Shown: positions 1 through 8,131, counted from the stretch's first letter. The stretch is DNA of 21,549 nt from DAOTTY01 sp034437575 (GCA_034437575.1 DAOTTY010000043.1:1-21549), one strand, 5' to 3'. Program-made: numbers and translations. Notes: generated from the letters alone by a model not told the origin.

Positions 1-120
1 GGTGTAGACCCGATTGCACTACGCCAGTTGGGAAGCCCCCCTGGTAATATTGAGAAAGACCTGCGAAAACTCTACACTGACATCTCTCAAGAAGCAGCAC
101 ACTGGCTCGGCCTAGAGTAG
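1..120 (+). CDS. C-terminal end of an unidentified protein (5' truncated)
   Basis: Reading frame 1 is open from the first base to a TAG at 118-120 and gives the last 39 residues of a protein ending in HWLGLE. The tail is charged and probably helical (KDLRKLYTDISQEAA) and shows no membrane segment. The fragment is too short to assign to a family. It is separated from the next possible start (154) by 33 bases. The call rests only on the open frame reaching the window edge and could be a chance open frame. Confidence 0.5.
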   Translation, partial: GVDPIALRQLGSPPGNIEKDLRKLYTDISQEAAHWLGLE

Positions 121-153
121 GTATGTTTACTGCTCAGGAGAAGAACGAAGACC

Positions 154-462
154 ATGCCTTCCCAAATCAAACCTCGCCCCCAGGAACAGCGACAAAACGT
201 TCATAATGCAGCACAGCAGGCCGTCATGCGTGCCATCGGTGAACGCCCATTGCGCGAACACTTCGATGGCCACACAGCGTCGCACTATCCGCAGTCAGTA
301 TCTCGGCTGATTAACGTGCTGGGTATCGTACTACTGCTGGCAGTTTTCACTCCATCTGACTACAGAAGGCACAGGGGGAATGCGTTTTATTGTGAATCGC
401 AAATTAATCTGGCCAGATTTACATGCTTGCGTCATCACGTTAGCGGGTCTCATCAACTATAA
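154..462 (+). pseudogene. Small membrane-protein ORF, probably a truncated or frameshifted remnant
   Basis: 102 codons starting at ATG 154. An AGGAG lies at 136-140, 13 bases upstream, which is farther than ideal. Residues 1-50 are polar and basic. Residues about 52-66 (RLINVLGIVLLLAVF) form one good membrane helix followed by TPS. After that the composition changes abruptly to a Cys-, His- and Arg-rich tail without hydrophobic segments, as expected when translation continues out of frame. I read it as the 5' piece of a larger membrane protein whose rest was lost. It could also be a genuine short single-span protein. Its stop overlaps a perfect TATAAT that may drive the downstream GH8 gene. 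Confidence 0.35.
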
Positions 463-463
463 T
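458..463 (+). promoter_or_regulatory. Candidate -10 box (TATAAT) upstream of the GH8 gene
   Basis: A perfect TATAAT sits at 458-463, about 60 bases before the preferred GH8 start. The hexamer 17 bases upstream (TCACGT, 435-440) is a poor -35 box, so this may be an activator-dependent or weak promoter. It overlaps the stop codon of the preceding ORF. Visible match only; no transcription data. Confidence 0.35.
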
Positions 464-524
464 AACCAAGGGGAATCGTAAGATTTGCCGAATACACGTC
501 AAACAAATGGCTACGGAGAGAATG

Positions 525-1706
525 ATGCACAAGCGACTTGAGGTGCTGCTTATCTTATTCATGATGGGGGTGCTGAGTTGGCCAGGGCCTGTGGCAGCTT
601 ATCAGCAGTCTTGGGGGGAAATTGTAGAGGATGGCTGGCAAGCTTATCAGCAGCGGTTCATTTTTTGCGGCGAAGCCTGCGGCAACAATCTGGGTTTAGT
701 GTTTGACCCGGCGATTGGGTACCAGGCGACAAGCGAGAGCAGCGGCTATGGATTACTCATGGCCGTTATGATGGATGACCAGAACACATTTGATGTCATT
801 TATGATGCGACATACACGTACTTCTACAAAGAGGATACGAGCCTGTTCCACTGGCGGGCAGATAACACCGGGGCGATAACAGGGGAAGGGTCAGCGAGTG
901 ACGCGGATATTGATATTGCTGCTGCGCTGATTTTTGCCAGCAATCGGGTTAGTGACGGCAAATGGACGGAACATCAGACGCGGCCTTACAACGAGGCCGC
1001 CAATGACCTCATTGATGCAATTTACACGTATGACCTGGTGGATGGTATTTACCTGAAACCGGGCGATCAGTTTGGGGGAGCGGGACGTGACATTATAAAT
1101 CTGTCCTACTTTGCGCCAGCGTGGTTTGTTCTATTTGACGAATTCCAGGGCACAAAACGGTGGCAACCCGTTATTGATGATGGGTATCAGTCACTTGCGG
1201 CCAGCCCCGGTGCTGAACTGGGCCTGGTACCGGATTGGTCGCGGGCGAATGGCCAGCCAGCGGATGAATTTTGTGGGCAAATTGGGCGTGATCCTAACGC
1301 CTGCGACTTCCATATGCGTTACGATGCGATTCGTGTGCCCTGGCGCCAATCAGCACACTGCATCTGGAATCAAGACCCGCGTGCTTGTCGCTGGGTACAG
1401 CGTGAGGTGACGTTTTTGAAAACGTTGCCTGATCCGGTGGCGGATGCTCGCTTTTTCGATATGGAGGGCAATATCACAGTGGAGTACCAAGATACAGTGA
1501 TGGTGTCCATGTGGATGACGGCGGTTCTAGCGGATCGTGACTACCAACTACTGGCAGCATTTTCTGATGCGTTTACATGGAACCCGACAGTGGGGGGAGC
1601 GCCTGGCTACTTTGGCGATGCAGATGACGCTGATGATTACTTCCAACAGTCTTTAGGGTGGTTTGCGGCAGCGTTGCTCTCAGGAGATTTTCGATACATC
1701 CGATAG
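525..1706 (+). CDS. Secreted glycoside hydrolase family 8 endoglucanase
   Basis: Likely cleaves beta-1,4-glucan or a related polymer outside the cell. A signal peptide with a long hydrophobic core and a PVAA-YQQ type cleavage site starts the protein. The family 8 acid region is present as SESSGYG (canonical SEGxxYG), with its Glu 71 residues into the protein when counted from ATG 525. The family signature ASDADIDIA follows about 53 residues later with both Asp residues. The length (393 residues) is typical. In-frame ATGs occur at 507, 522 and 525. GGAG at 515-518 lies 6 bases before 525 and only 3 before 522, and nothing comparable precedes 507, so 525 is preferred. In cellulose operons the GH8 BcsZ trims the nascent polymer. 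Here a GT2 synthase fusion lies downstream in the same direction, though 643 bases away. Family assignment is firm; the substrate is inferred. Confidence 0.88.
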   Translation: MHKRLEVLLILFMMGVLSWPGPVAAYQQSWGEIVEDGWQAYQQRFIFCGEACGNNLGLVFDPAIGYQATSESSGYGLLMAVMMDDQNTFDVIYDATYTYFYKEDTSLFHWRADNTGAITGEGSASDADIDIAAALIFASNRVSDGKWTEHQTRPYNEAANDLIDAIYTYDLVDGIYLKPGDQFGGAGRDIINLSYFAPAWFVLFDEFQGTKRWQPVIDDGYQSLAASPGAELGLVPDWSRANGQPADEFCGQIGRDPNACDFHMRYDAIRVPWRQSAHCIWNQDPRACRWVQREVTFLKTLPDPVADARFFDMEGNITVEYQDTVMVSMWMTAVLADRDYQLLAAFSDAFTWNPTVGGAPGYFGDADDADDYFQQSLGWFAAALLSGDFRYIR

Positions 1707-2349
1707 GATGATTGGTTAAATTATGCCAAGCTGAGAACCTCCCCACAGGCTTCAGCTTGGCACCACGGGTAGAGGGAAGCCGGAATGCACGACAGGCCAA
1801 CCTGACCACGCTAAGATGACGCAGCGCGAAATGCCTATGGAATGCTGAGGGGGTGAAACCCGTTCGCCCCGCTGCGTTGGATGTGAAAAATATGTGAAAT
1901 ATGGGCTTGGCCGGGTGGCAGCAGGCACTTACAATACGTAATGAACTCATCATGATGTAGATAAACGGTGTGGTCTAGCTACCTTATTGGGCCACATACC
2001 CTCAAATAGCAGTTGGCCCAAAGTCAGCCACGGCCTCTCATTCTGTACTACGTGAACGTCATTTCATGCCCCAACCTGCGCTTTTGTTTACCTTTTTTGG
2101 GTAAGTGCTGGCAAACGTCTGAACAAGCGTAAAATCGCAGTATATGTGCGCGTGAAATGCTTGCAGTTACGCTGCGGACTATGATAGCTTTCAAATAGAT
2201 CGGGCGAGCACCAGCAAGACTACACAAAAGTCGGATGCAACCGACTGAGCTGGCAAAAAGCTCCATCCAACAATTTTTCATTGTAATAAAAAAATTTAAT
2301 ACTCGGCATCAACCGTCAAGTGTGTAGGTAACGTAGGGAGAAACGTACC
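1707..2349 (+). other. Long non-coding stretch with several inverted repeats (possible structured leader RNA)
   Basis: 643 bases between the GH8 gene and the VWA-GT2 gene hold no convincing ORF on either strand. Several stems can be drawn: 1725-1734 with 1752-1761 (10 bp, GCCAAGCTGA), 1819-1826 with 1870-1877 (ACGCAGCG) enclosing a GGGT/ACCC hairpin at 1851-1861, 1987-1994 with 2014-2021 (TTGGGCCA), and 2211-2215 with 2249-2253 enclosing 2229-2246 (AGTCGG/CCGACT). The last 80 bases are AT-rich (2268-2310). I could not match it to c-di-GMP, cobalamin, T-box, tmRNA, RNase P or SRP consensus patterns. It may hold a terminator for the GH8 gene, a promoter, and a regulatory RNA for the downstream operon. 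Confidence 0.4.
1725..1761 (+). terminator. 10-bp perfect inverted repeat just after the GH8 gene
   Basis: GCCAAGCTGA (1725-1734) pairs with TCAGCTTGGC (1752-1761) across a 17-base loop, starting 18 bases after the GH8 stop. No T-run follows (CACCACGGGT), so it is not a standard intrinsic terminator. It could be a processing or stability hairpin, or the first stem of a longer structured RNA. Confidence 0.3.
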
Positions 2350-5235
2350 ATGCAAACTGCCGTACTCATTGCCCTTGCTGGCATCTTGGGCCTGTTTGGC
2401 ACTGCCAATCAGCAAAGCTCCGTAGTAGAGGCACCGCAAGACGCGGTGGTCGAATCCACAATAAGTGATTACGCCCAGAGCGTGATTGCAGATGATGACA
2501 TGAATACTGCGGCGCAAGAGACGAGCGCCGTTGCCGTCGTTCTCGCTATCGACACGAGCGATAGCATGTATGGCACCCCCCTTGATCGAGCAAAGGAAGC
2601 AGCGATTGTGTTCCTTGAGGAACTCGATCCGAACATTCCTGTCGCCGTTGTGACATTCAGTAGCCAGGCGGAATTGGTTGCGGATTTCACGACTAACCGC
2701 GCTAATCTGACCACGGCAATCGAGGGCCTGAATACAGGTGGCGTTACGGCCCTGTATGATGGTAGCTTGCTGGCTGTAGAGACTGCAACCCAGGCACGCG
2801 CCCAAGAGCGTGTTGTTGTGCTACTGGGCGATGGTGCTGAATACGGTGAGCAAAGCGCAGCTTTACCTGAGGCTGCACGCGAACTGGCTGTTGATTCCGA
2901 CGTTGTGATGTACACGGTTGGCCTGGGTTTTGGTGCTGACCGCACCTACTTGGAAGACCTGGCGACAGAGACAAATGGTGAGTTGTTTGAAGCCGCGACG
3001 CCGGATGAACTGCTTGCCTACTATTTAGACCTGAGTCGGCGCATCACTGAGCAGGCAGAGGTCGCACAGACGTTAACCGCTGCCAATACGGACGTAATTC
3101 CAGCAGCGCAGGCATCTTCTGAACTCCCGCAGACGGGTGGCGGCGAGGTGGCAGTTCCCATAGTGGGTGATCCAAGCGGGAGCGCTCTCGGAACGGGGTT
3201 GAATGTAGCGGAGGCTGGTGCCGGTGAGACGGTTCCGGGGGCAAGTATTGCTGAAAGTGGCCCCGTGATCCCGCCTATATCTGACACGTTGCTCGAGCTT
3301 GATCTCAACAATGAGCTTGCTGACGAAGACGAAGAAGTAGCTAGCGGGTTAGCCGAAGGTACAAGTGTGGCGACGGCTGGTGGTGAAGGCGAACTTGAAG
3401 AAGCCGTTGTCCCCGTCGCAGATGTTTTAGACAGCGGTATCCTGCCGATTTCGGTCACGATTGAGAATGAAGATCAACTAGACGTTGCGGAGCTTAGCCT
3501 GAATGGCTATAGCTTGCAGATCTTCGCCGAAAGCCCGTTAGAGTACGATTTGAACATGGCTCAGCTTGAGTCGGGTTTGTATCGCTTGACCCTATCCACA
3601 GTTTATGAAAACGGGGTGGTATCCTCGGGTTTCCTGGACTTCGAGATTGTGGAGGTCGAAACGCCGGGCGGCACAATTCTGCGCGAGGCACAGGTGGACG
3701 GCGGCACTGTTCCATTCACACTGGAGTTCACGACTGCGGCGGGCTTGGAACCCATTGAAGAAGTGGAAGTGGTTATTGACGGGCCGTCTGATGAGATAAC
3801 GTCCCTGTCCTTAATAGCTGTGATTTCGCGCCCTATTAACGATGTTTTGCCACCAGGTTTGATGGAACAAGTTGGCAAATCGCGCCCGGTAGCTGCAACG
3901 GTGATTATTCTATTCATCACGGTGACTTTGCTACCGCAGGGTGTGTTTACACTGGTGTGGATGCTTTACACCTGGAACAACCCGGCTGCTGCCGAGGCTT
4001 ATGCCAGCCCGACAACCTACGAAGAACCACATTACAAGTTCACGGCCCTGGTTCCGGCTCGTAAAGAAGAAGAAGTGATTTACGAAACGGTCATGAAGGT
4101 GGATGCGGTGAACTATCCTGAGCACTTGAAAGAAACATTGGTGCTGATTCGTGACCAGGACGACGATGATACCATTGCCGAGGTTAGGCGTGCCATGAAC
4201 GACCTGGGCAACAAGCCAAACCTGCGCCTGATAACGTTTACTGGTGGCCCAAAGAATAAGCCGAATGGTCTGAATCGTGGGTTTGCCGAAGGCACGGGTG
4301 ATGTGTTCTGCATCTTTGACGCGGAGGACCACCCGCATGAGGAAATTTACCACATCGTGAACACGACGATGATTCGCCGTGGCGCTGACATCGTACAGAG
4401 TGGTGTGCAGTTGATGACGCACTTCAACCAGCATGGCCGTGAAGCGTGGTTTGCTGCTCTGAATGTTCTAGAGTATTTCTTCTGGTTCAAGAGTGGCCTG
4501 CACTGTTTTACCCGCGAGTTCAGCGTAACGCCGCTGGGGGGTAATACGGTGTTTGGTAAGCGTGAATGGCTGGAAGAGATCGGTTTCCGTCACCACCGTT
4601 GGGATGAAGGCCACGAGATTTTGGAAATTTGGGACGAGCAGTGCCTGACGGAGGATGCTGACCTGGGGATTCGCCTGACGAACGTGGGGGCGAGCATTCA
4701 GATTGTGTACACGGCAGAGCATGCCACGCAGGAAGAAACGCCGGACAGCGTGGAGCAGTTCATCAAGCAGCGCACCCGTTGGATGCAGGGCTTCTACGAG
4801 ATCTTCCGCAAGGGGGATTGGCTGGGCATGCCGATGATGAAGCAGAAGATTGTGGGTGTCTACATTCTGCTAAACTCGCTGCTGCAAGCGTCACTGGTTT
4901 TGTATTTGCCAATGGGCATCTACATCGCACTAACGCAGGAGGTGCCAGTGCCGTTCGCTATTGTTTCCTGGGTGCCGATTTACCTGCTGTTCCTACAGTT
5001 GGTGGCTCAGTTGGTGGGCGTAAAGCAGTATGCTGATGCCTACGGCATTCATATGCCACGCGGCTATCGCCTGAAGATGATGATTTACTACTACCCATAC
5101 CAGTTGCTGTTGGCTGCGAGTGCTGCGCGTGCTGTGGGTCGCTTCCTGGCTGGTACGAACAACTGGGAAAAGACAAGCCACAGTGGTGCCCACCGCACAG
5201 GGACTGCGGCACCCCGCCCGTCTGTAAGCGCGTAG
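2350..5235 (+). CDS. Von Willebrand A domain fused to a cellulose-synthase-like GT2 glycosyltransferase
   Basis: 961 residues with ATG 2350 preceded by GGGAG (2336-2340). Order: signal peptide or signal anchor (1-20); VWA domain (about 58-230) with a complete MIDAS set, D68-T-S70-D-S72, T133 and D161; acidic, Gly/Ala-rich linker (240-360) containing LPQTG at 259-263; beta-sandwich-like region (365-490); membrane hairpin (513-541); family 2 transferase (about 562-815) with DAED at 657-660, TED at 767-769 and QRTRW at 807-811; then two or three membrane helices (834-930). The three motifs correspond to the donor/metal, catalytic base and acceptor motifs of processive beta-glycan synthases. The predicted layout puts the VWA domain outside and the transferase in the cytoplasm. 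It probably polymerises a sugar nucleotide and exports the chain, with the metal-dependent VWA domain binding a surface partner. No PilZ domain is seen. The next gene starts 20-26 bases on. The product is unknown. Confidence 0.88.
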   Translation: MQTAVLIALAGILGLFGTANQQSSVVEAPQDAVVESTISDYAQSVIADDDMNTAAQETSAVAVVLAIDTSDSMYGTPLDRAKEAAIVFLEELDPNIPVAVVTFSSQAELVADFTTNRANLTTAIEGLNTGGVTALYDGSLLAVETATQARAQERVVVLLGDGAEYGEQSAALPEAARELAVDSDVVMYTVGLGFGADRTYLEDLATETNGELFEAATPDELLAYYLDLSRRITEQAEVAQTLTAANTDVIPAAQASSELPQTGGGEVAVPIVGDPSGSALGTGLNVAEAGAGETVPGASIAESGPVIPPISDTLLELDLNNELADEDEEVASGLAEGTSVATAGGEGELEEAVVPVADVLDSGILPISVTIENEDQLDVAELSLNGYSLQIFAESPLEYDLNMAQLESGLYRLTLSTVYENGVVSSGFLDFEIVEVETPGGTILREAQVDGGTVPFTLEFTTAAGLEPIEEVEVVIDGPSDEITSLSLIAVISRPINDVLPPGLMEQVGKSRPVAATVIILFITVTLLPQGVFTLVWMLYTWNNPAAAEAYASPTTYEEPHYKFTALVPARKEEEVIYETVMKVDAVNYPEHLKETLVLIRDQDDDDTIAEVRRAMNDLGNKPNLRLITFTGGPKNKPNGLNRGFAEGTGDVFCIFDAEDHPHEEIYHIVNTTMIRRGADIVQSGVQLMTHFNQHGREAWFAALNVLEYFFWFKSGLHCFTREFSVTPLGGNTVFGKREWLEEIGFRHHRWDEGHEILEIWDEQCLTEDADLGIRLTNVGASIQIVYTAEHATQEETPDSVEQFIKQRTRWMQGFYEIFRKGDWLGMPMMKQKIVGVYILLNSLLQASLVLYLPMGIYIALTQEVPVPFAIVSWVPIYLLFLQLVAQLVGVKQYADAYGIHMPRGYRLKMMIYYYPYQLLLAASAARAVGRFLAGTNNWEKTSHSGAHRTGTAAPRPSVSA

Positions 5236-5261
5236 CTTAGTATCATAAGGAGCGAATGACA

Positions 5262-6878
5262 ATGACTGCAACGACACCAACAATCACCCAGGCACAGGCT
5301 TCGAGTATTGACGCTACGGCGTCAAACTCGACCACCAAGTTCAACCTGCGAAGCGCAATTTTAGTAACCGCCATCGGCCTTCTGGCGGGGGTCACACTCG
5401 GTTACAACATTTTCTACTATCCGTACTTTCAGGACGGCGAAGGCGCCAATATGGCGAAAGCCTACTCCATGATTGAGGAGGGGTCACTCTCTCCCTATAC
5501 ATATGACTATGAAGAAGCCCCCTTTGGTAGCCTGATGTTGACAGCCTGGACCGAGGTTGTTGGAGGGCTAGATGCGTTCGGGTTCAGTGGCAACACGGGC
5601 CGCGTGCTGATGCTGATTGTGCATGTGGCAACAGCGATGTTGATCTTCGGCATCGTGAATAAGGTGACGAACAGTGACCTGGCAGCGACGTTGGCAGCGC
5701 TCATATTCGTGTTCTCACCGCTAGTTATTGTGTTGCAGCGCCGCGTGCTGTTAGAAAATATGATGCTGTTATGGCTAATGGCATCTGTTTACAGCATTGT
5801 CGGGCCAGAGCGGCACTTAACCCATTACTTCATCAGCGCTCTGTTTTATGCGTTGGCGGTACTCACGCGAGGAGCGGCAATTTTCTTTCTACCGGCCTTT
5901 GTCTACATCGTGGGCTACACTGCGGACGGTCATCACCGGATATTTGCTCGTAACTTGTGGCTGACGATGGCGGTCGCGCTTATTTCACTGTATCCACTGT
6001 ACGCAGGGATGCGTTTGGAATTGTTCCCGCAGGGGTGGTGGTTTTTCAGTGGTGACTATCCTCATGTGAGTTTGTGGGAACGTATCATTGATCGTGGCCC
6101 AGAAACGGGGCGCTTTTTGAACGTTGGTAGTGGCTTGCTACCTTCGCTGGAACTGTGGACGAGTCTTTCAAATGCGGGTGCTGACCCGATGCTGATCTAC
6201 GGTGGTGGTATCCTGGCAATCTTCGTTGTGCTGATGAGCATTGAGCAGAAGGCACTGCGCCCCATTATCGCGCTGCTGATGGCCTACATCGTTTACCTGT
6301 TGATTGGCGGTCAGGTTGTTCACTCTGACGTGACGCCGCTGCTGCCGCTGCTGGCAATGATGACAGGTATTGCAATTGGTGGGGTTGTACGCTGGACGAT
6401 CAATCATGTGCCCAATACGTTCGTGAAGTTGGCTGTTGGGCTGGTGGTTTTGACGCTGCTAACATACCCGTTTGTGGCGTTTTACTCAACAATGACTTAC
6501 CTGTACACGTCTGACCAGACGACGGAGCAGCTAGTGGTGATTGACTGGGTGCGAGAGAACGTTCCAGAAGAGGATTTGATTGCAACGGATAACTTCGCCT
6601 TTGTTGAACTGCGTGACGAGTTCCCGAATGTTCACAACTATTGGAAAACGCACACAGACCCTGACATCCAGCTTGTGCTGGATTATAACTGGTGTAGCAT
6701 CGACTGGATCATTACATCGCCGCAGTTGCTGGAAGACGTGCAAGCCTTCGATATGTGGATGATGAAGGGTGCTATTGAGAACAGCTTCTTGCTGCGAACA
6801 TATGAGAATGGTGGCTGGCCGATTGAGGTTCGACAGGTGAACAAGGCCACCTGCGATGTTGAAGTCGCTAACAGTTAA
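5262..6878 (+). CDS. GT-C fold membrane glycosyltransferase (PMT/ArnT, GT39-like)
   Basis: About 540 residues, mostly hydrophobic, with roughly ten membrane helices. After the first helix the loop reads YFQDGEGANMAKAY. Its D60 and E62 (counted from ATG 5256) match the acidic catalytic motif in the first outer loop of lipid-phosphate-sugar-dependent GT-C enzymes, and the GSL..Y..EEAPFG region matches the usual segment leading into helix 2. The last 130 residues are soluble (DWVRENVPEEDLIATDNF), as in many bacterial members. AAGGAG at 5247-5252 lies 9 bases from ATG 5262 but only 3 from ATG 5256, so 5262 is slightly preferred. The gene sits between the GT2 fusion and the GH18-like gene with minimal gaps, so it is surely cotranscribed. 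It may decorate the polymer or glycosylate a secreted protein such as the VWA region. The sugar donor is unknown. Confidence 0.78.
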   Translation: MTATTPTITQAQASSIDATASNSTTKFNLRSAILVTAIGLLAGVTLGYNIFYYPYFQDGEGANMAKAYSMIEEGSLSPYTYDYEEAPFGSLMLTAWTEVVGGLDAFGFSGNTGRVLMLIVHVATAMLIFGIVNKVTNSDLAATLAALIFVFSPLVIVLQRRVLLENMMLLWLMASVYSIVGPERHLTHYFISALFYALAVLTRGAAIFFLPAFVYIVGYTADGHHRIFARNLWLTMAVALISLYPLYAGMRLELFPQGWWFFSGDYPHVSLWERIIDRGPETGRFLNVGSGLLPSLELWTSLSNAGADPMLIYGGGILAIFVVLMSIEQKALRPIIALLMAYIVYLLIGGQVVHSDVTPLLPLLAMMTGIAIGGVVRWTINHVPNTFVKLAVGLVVLTLLTYPFVAFYSTMTYLYTSDQTTEQLVVIDWVRENVPEEDLIATDNFAFVELRDEFPNVHNYWKTHTDPDIQLVLDYNWCSIDWIITSPQLLEDVQAFDMWMMKGAIENSFLLRTYENGGWPIEVRQVNKATCDVEVANS

Positions 6879-6898
6879 GCACACGGAGGGTATTGACT

Positions 6899-8131
6899 GT
6901 GCAACGGAAGTTCTGGTTACTGATTAGCTGCATCTTCGCGCTGTCCTGGGCTGGGTTGGCCCAGGCACAGGGCGAAGAAGCCGAAGTGCCGCCGGAGTAT
7001 CGTATTGTAGGGCATTACTCGTCTTGGTCTGTCTATAGTGATTTTCTGGTTACTGACTTGCCATTAAACCTGCTTACGCATATGTATTATGGTCCTGTCG
7101 GCATTTCAGAAAATGGGCAATGCGAAAGCACGGATGAGTGGGCAGACATGGGCTTCAAGTACCCAGATGATGAGGACACCGAGCGTAGACGCGGTAACTT
7201 CAAGCAGTTAGGGATTATCCGAGAGCAGTATCCTAACTTGAAGATCATGATTGACATCGGTGGTTGGGAAAATTCGGTTGAGTTCCCGCAAGTGGCATCC
7301 GATGAAGAATTACGCAAGCGTTTTGCAACCTCCTGCCTGGCTTACATGCGGCAGCATGAATTTGATGGCATTAATATCGACTGGCGGTACCCCGTAGTGG
7401 GGGGGCTGGAACCCGGTCGGGCGGCGGACGCCCAGAACTTCGCGTTGCTTCTGGAAGCGCTGCGCGAAGAGATTAACGAATGGTCAGAAACAGATGGCGA
7501 GCAGTATCTGCTGTCGATCTCAGCACCTGCGACGCCAGACCTTCACGAGTCATTTCGGGTGGATTTGCACCAGCGCTATGTTGACTGGGTAAATGTAACG
7601 ACTTACGGCTTCCGTGGCTCCTGGAGCGAACTGACGGGGCACCACACACCACTTTATGGTGATGAGCGTGACCCACGCGGGGAACTATCCATTGAACAGT
7701 TCAATGCTGATGGGGCCATCAATGCGTATTTGAATTACGGTGTGCCAGCAGAGAAGATCAACATGGGGGTTGCCTTTTACGCTCAGGCATGGCGTAACGT
7801 CCCTGAGGGGCAACTGTTTGGTTTGTTCCAAACGAACGACGGCATTCCGAATGGGACACGTGATGGCGGTATCTTGTATTATGGCGATTTGGCTCCGCTT
7901 CTGTTTGACACAGACTACATTCAGTACTATGACACAGTGGCGGAGGCCGCGTGGCTGTATAACCCGCGCCGCCGTATAGCGATTAGCTATGAAACGCCAC
8001 AGTCTATTCGTGCCAAGGCGAACTACATTAGGACGCTTGAACTGGGAGGGGCATATGTGCGGGAGGTCGCTTTTGACGGCGAAGAGTACCCGCTGATACG
8101 CACGCTTTCTGGTGTTCTTAATGGGACTTAA
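6899..8131 (+). CDS. Secreted GH18 chitinase-like protein with lost catalytic residues
   Basis: About 410 residues with a signal peptide ending around AQAQ. The fold is clearly family 18: YRIVGHYSSWSVY at the first strand, DIGGW at strand 3, FDGINIDWRYP at strand 4, and LGGAYVREVAFD at strand 8. The active site is altered. The canonical DGxDxDxE reads D158-G-I-N161-I-D163-W-R165, so the acid Glu is Arg (CGG at 7385-7387). The Tyr-Asp motif reads TTYG (Gly239), and the strand-8 Trp is Arg390. Numbering is from TTG 6893. GGAGG at 6885-6889 lies 9 bases from GTG 6899 and 3 from TTG 6893, so GTG 6899 is preferred. The protein should not hydrolyse chitin. It is more likely a secreted sugar-binding protein, like chi-lectins, acting on the polymer made by the two upstream transferases. 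It ends the operon. Confidence 0.85.
   Translation: MQRKFWLLISCIFALSWAGLAQAQGEEAEVPPEYRIVGHYSSWSVYSDFLVTDLPLNLLTHMYYGPVGISENGQCESTDEWADMGFKYPDDEDTERRRGNFKQLGIIREQYPNLKIMIDIGGWENSVEFPQVASDEELRKRFATSCLAYMRQHEFDGINIDWRYPVVGGLEPGRAADAQNFALLLEALREEINEWSETDGEQYLLSISAPATPDLHESFRVDLHQRYVDWVNVTTYGFRGSWSELTGHHTPLYGDERDPRGELSIEQFNADGAINAYLNYGVPAEKINMGVAFYAQAWRNVPEGQLFGLFQTNDGIPNGTRDGGILYYGDLAPLLFDTDYIQYYDTVAEAAWLYNPRRRIAISYETPQSIRAKANYIRTLELGGAYVREVAFDGEEYPLIRTLSGVLNGT

Noticed and set aside
380..481. 33-codon ORF in another frame after the membrane remnant
   Set aside because: No ribosome site, no domain, and it does not continue the membrane protein convincingly; not enough to call a frameshift partner.
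1573..1953. 126-codon minus-strand ORF overlapping the end of the GH8 gene
   Set aside because: Largely antisense to a clear coding gene, with no recognisable domain and odd composition.
1725..1960. c-di-GMP or T-box type riboswitch before the synthase operon
   Set aside because: The conserved core sequences of those classes (such as the GCAAA/CACGG elements of c-di-GMP-I or the T-box GGUGG core) were not found in the right arrangement.
2048..2281. 77-codon minus-strand ORF in the long gap
   Set aside because: No domain, low-complexity basic and Cys-containing sequence, no convincing ribosome site; the region is better explained as non-coding.
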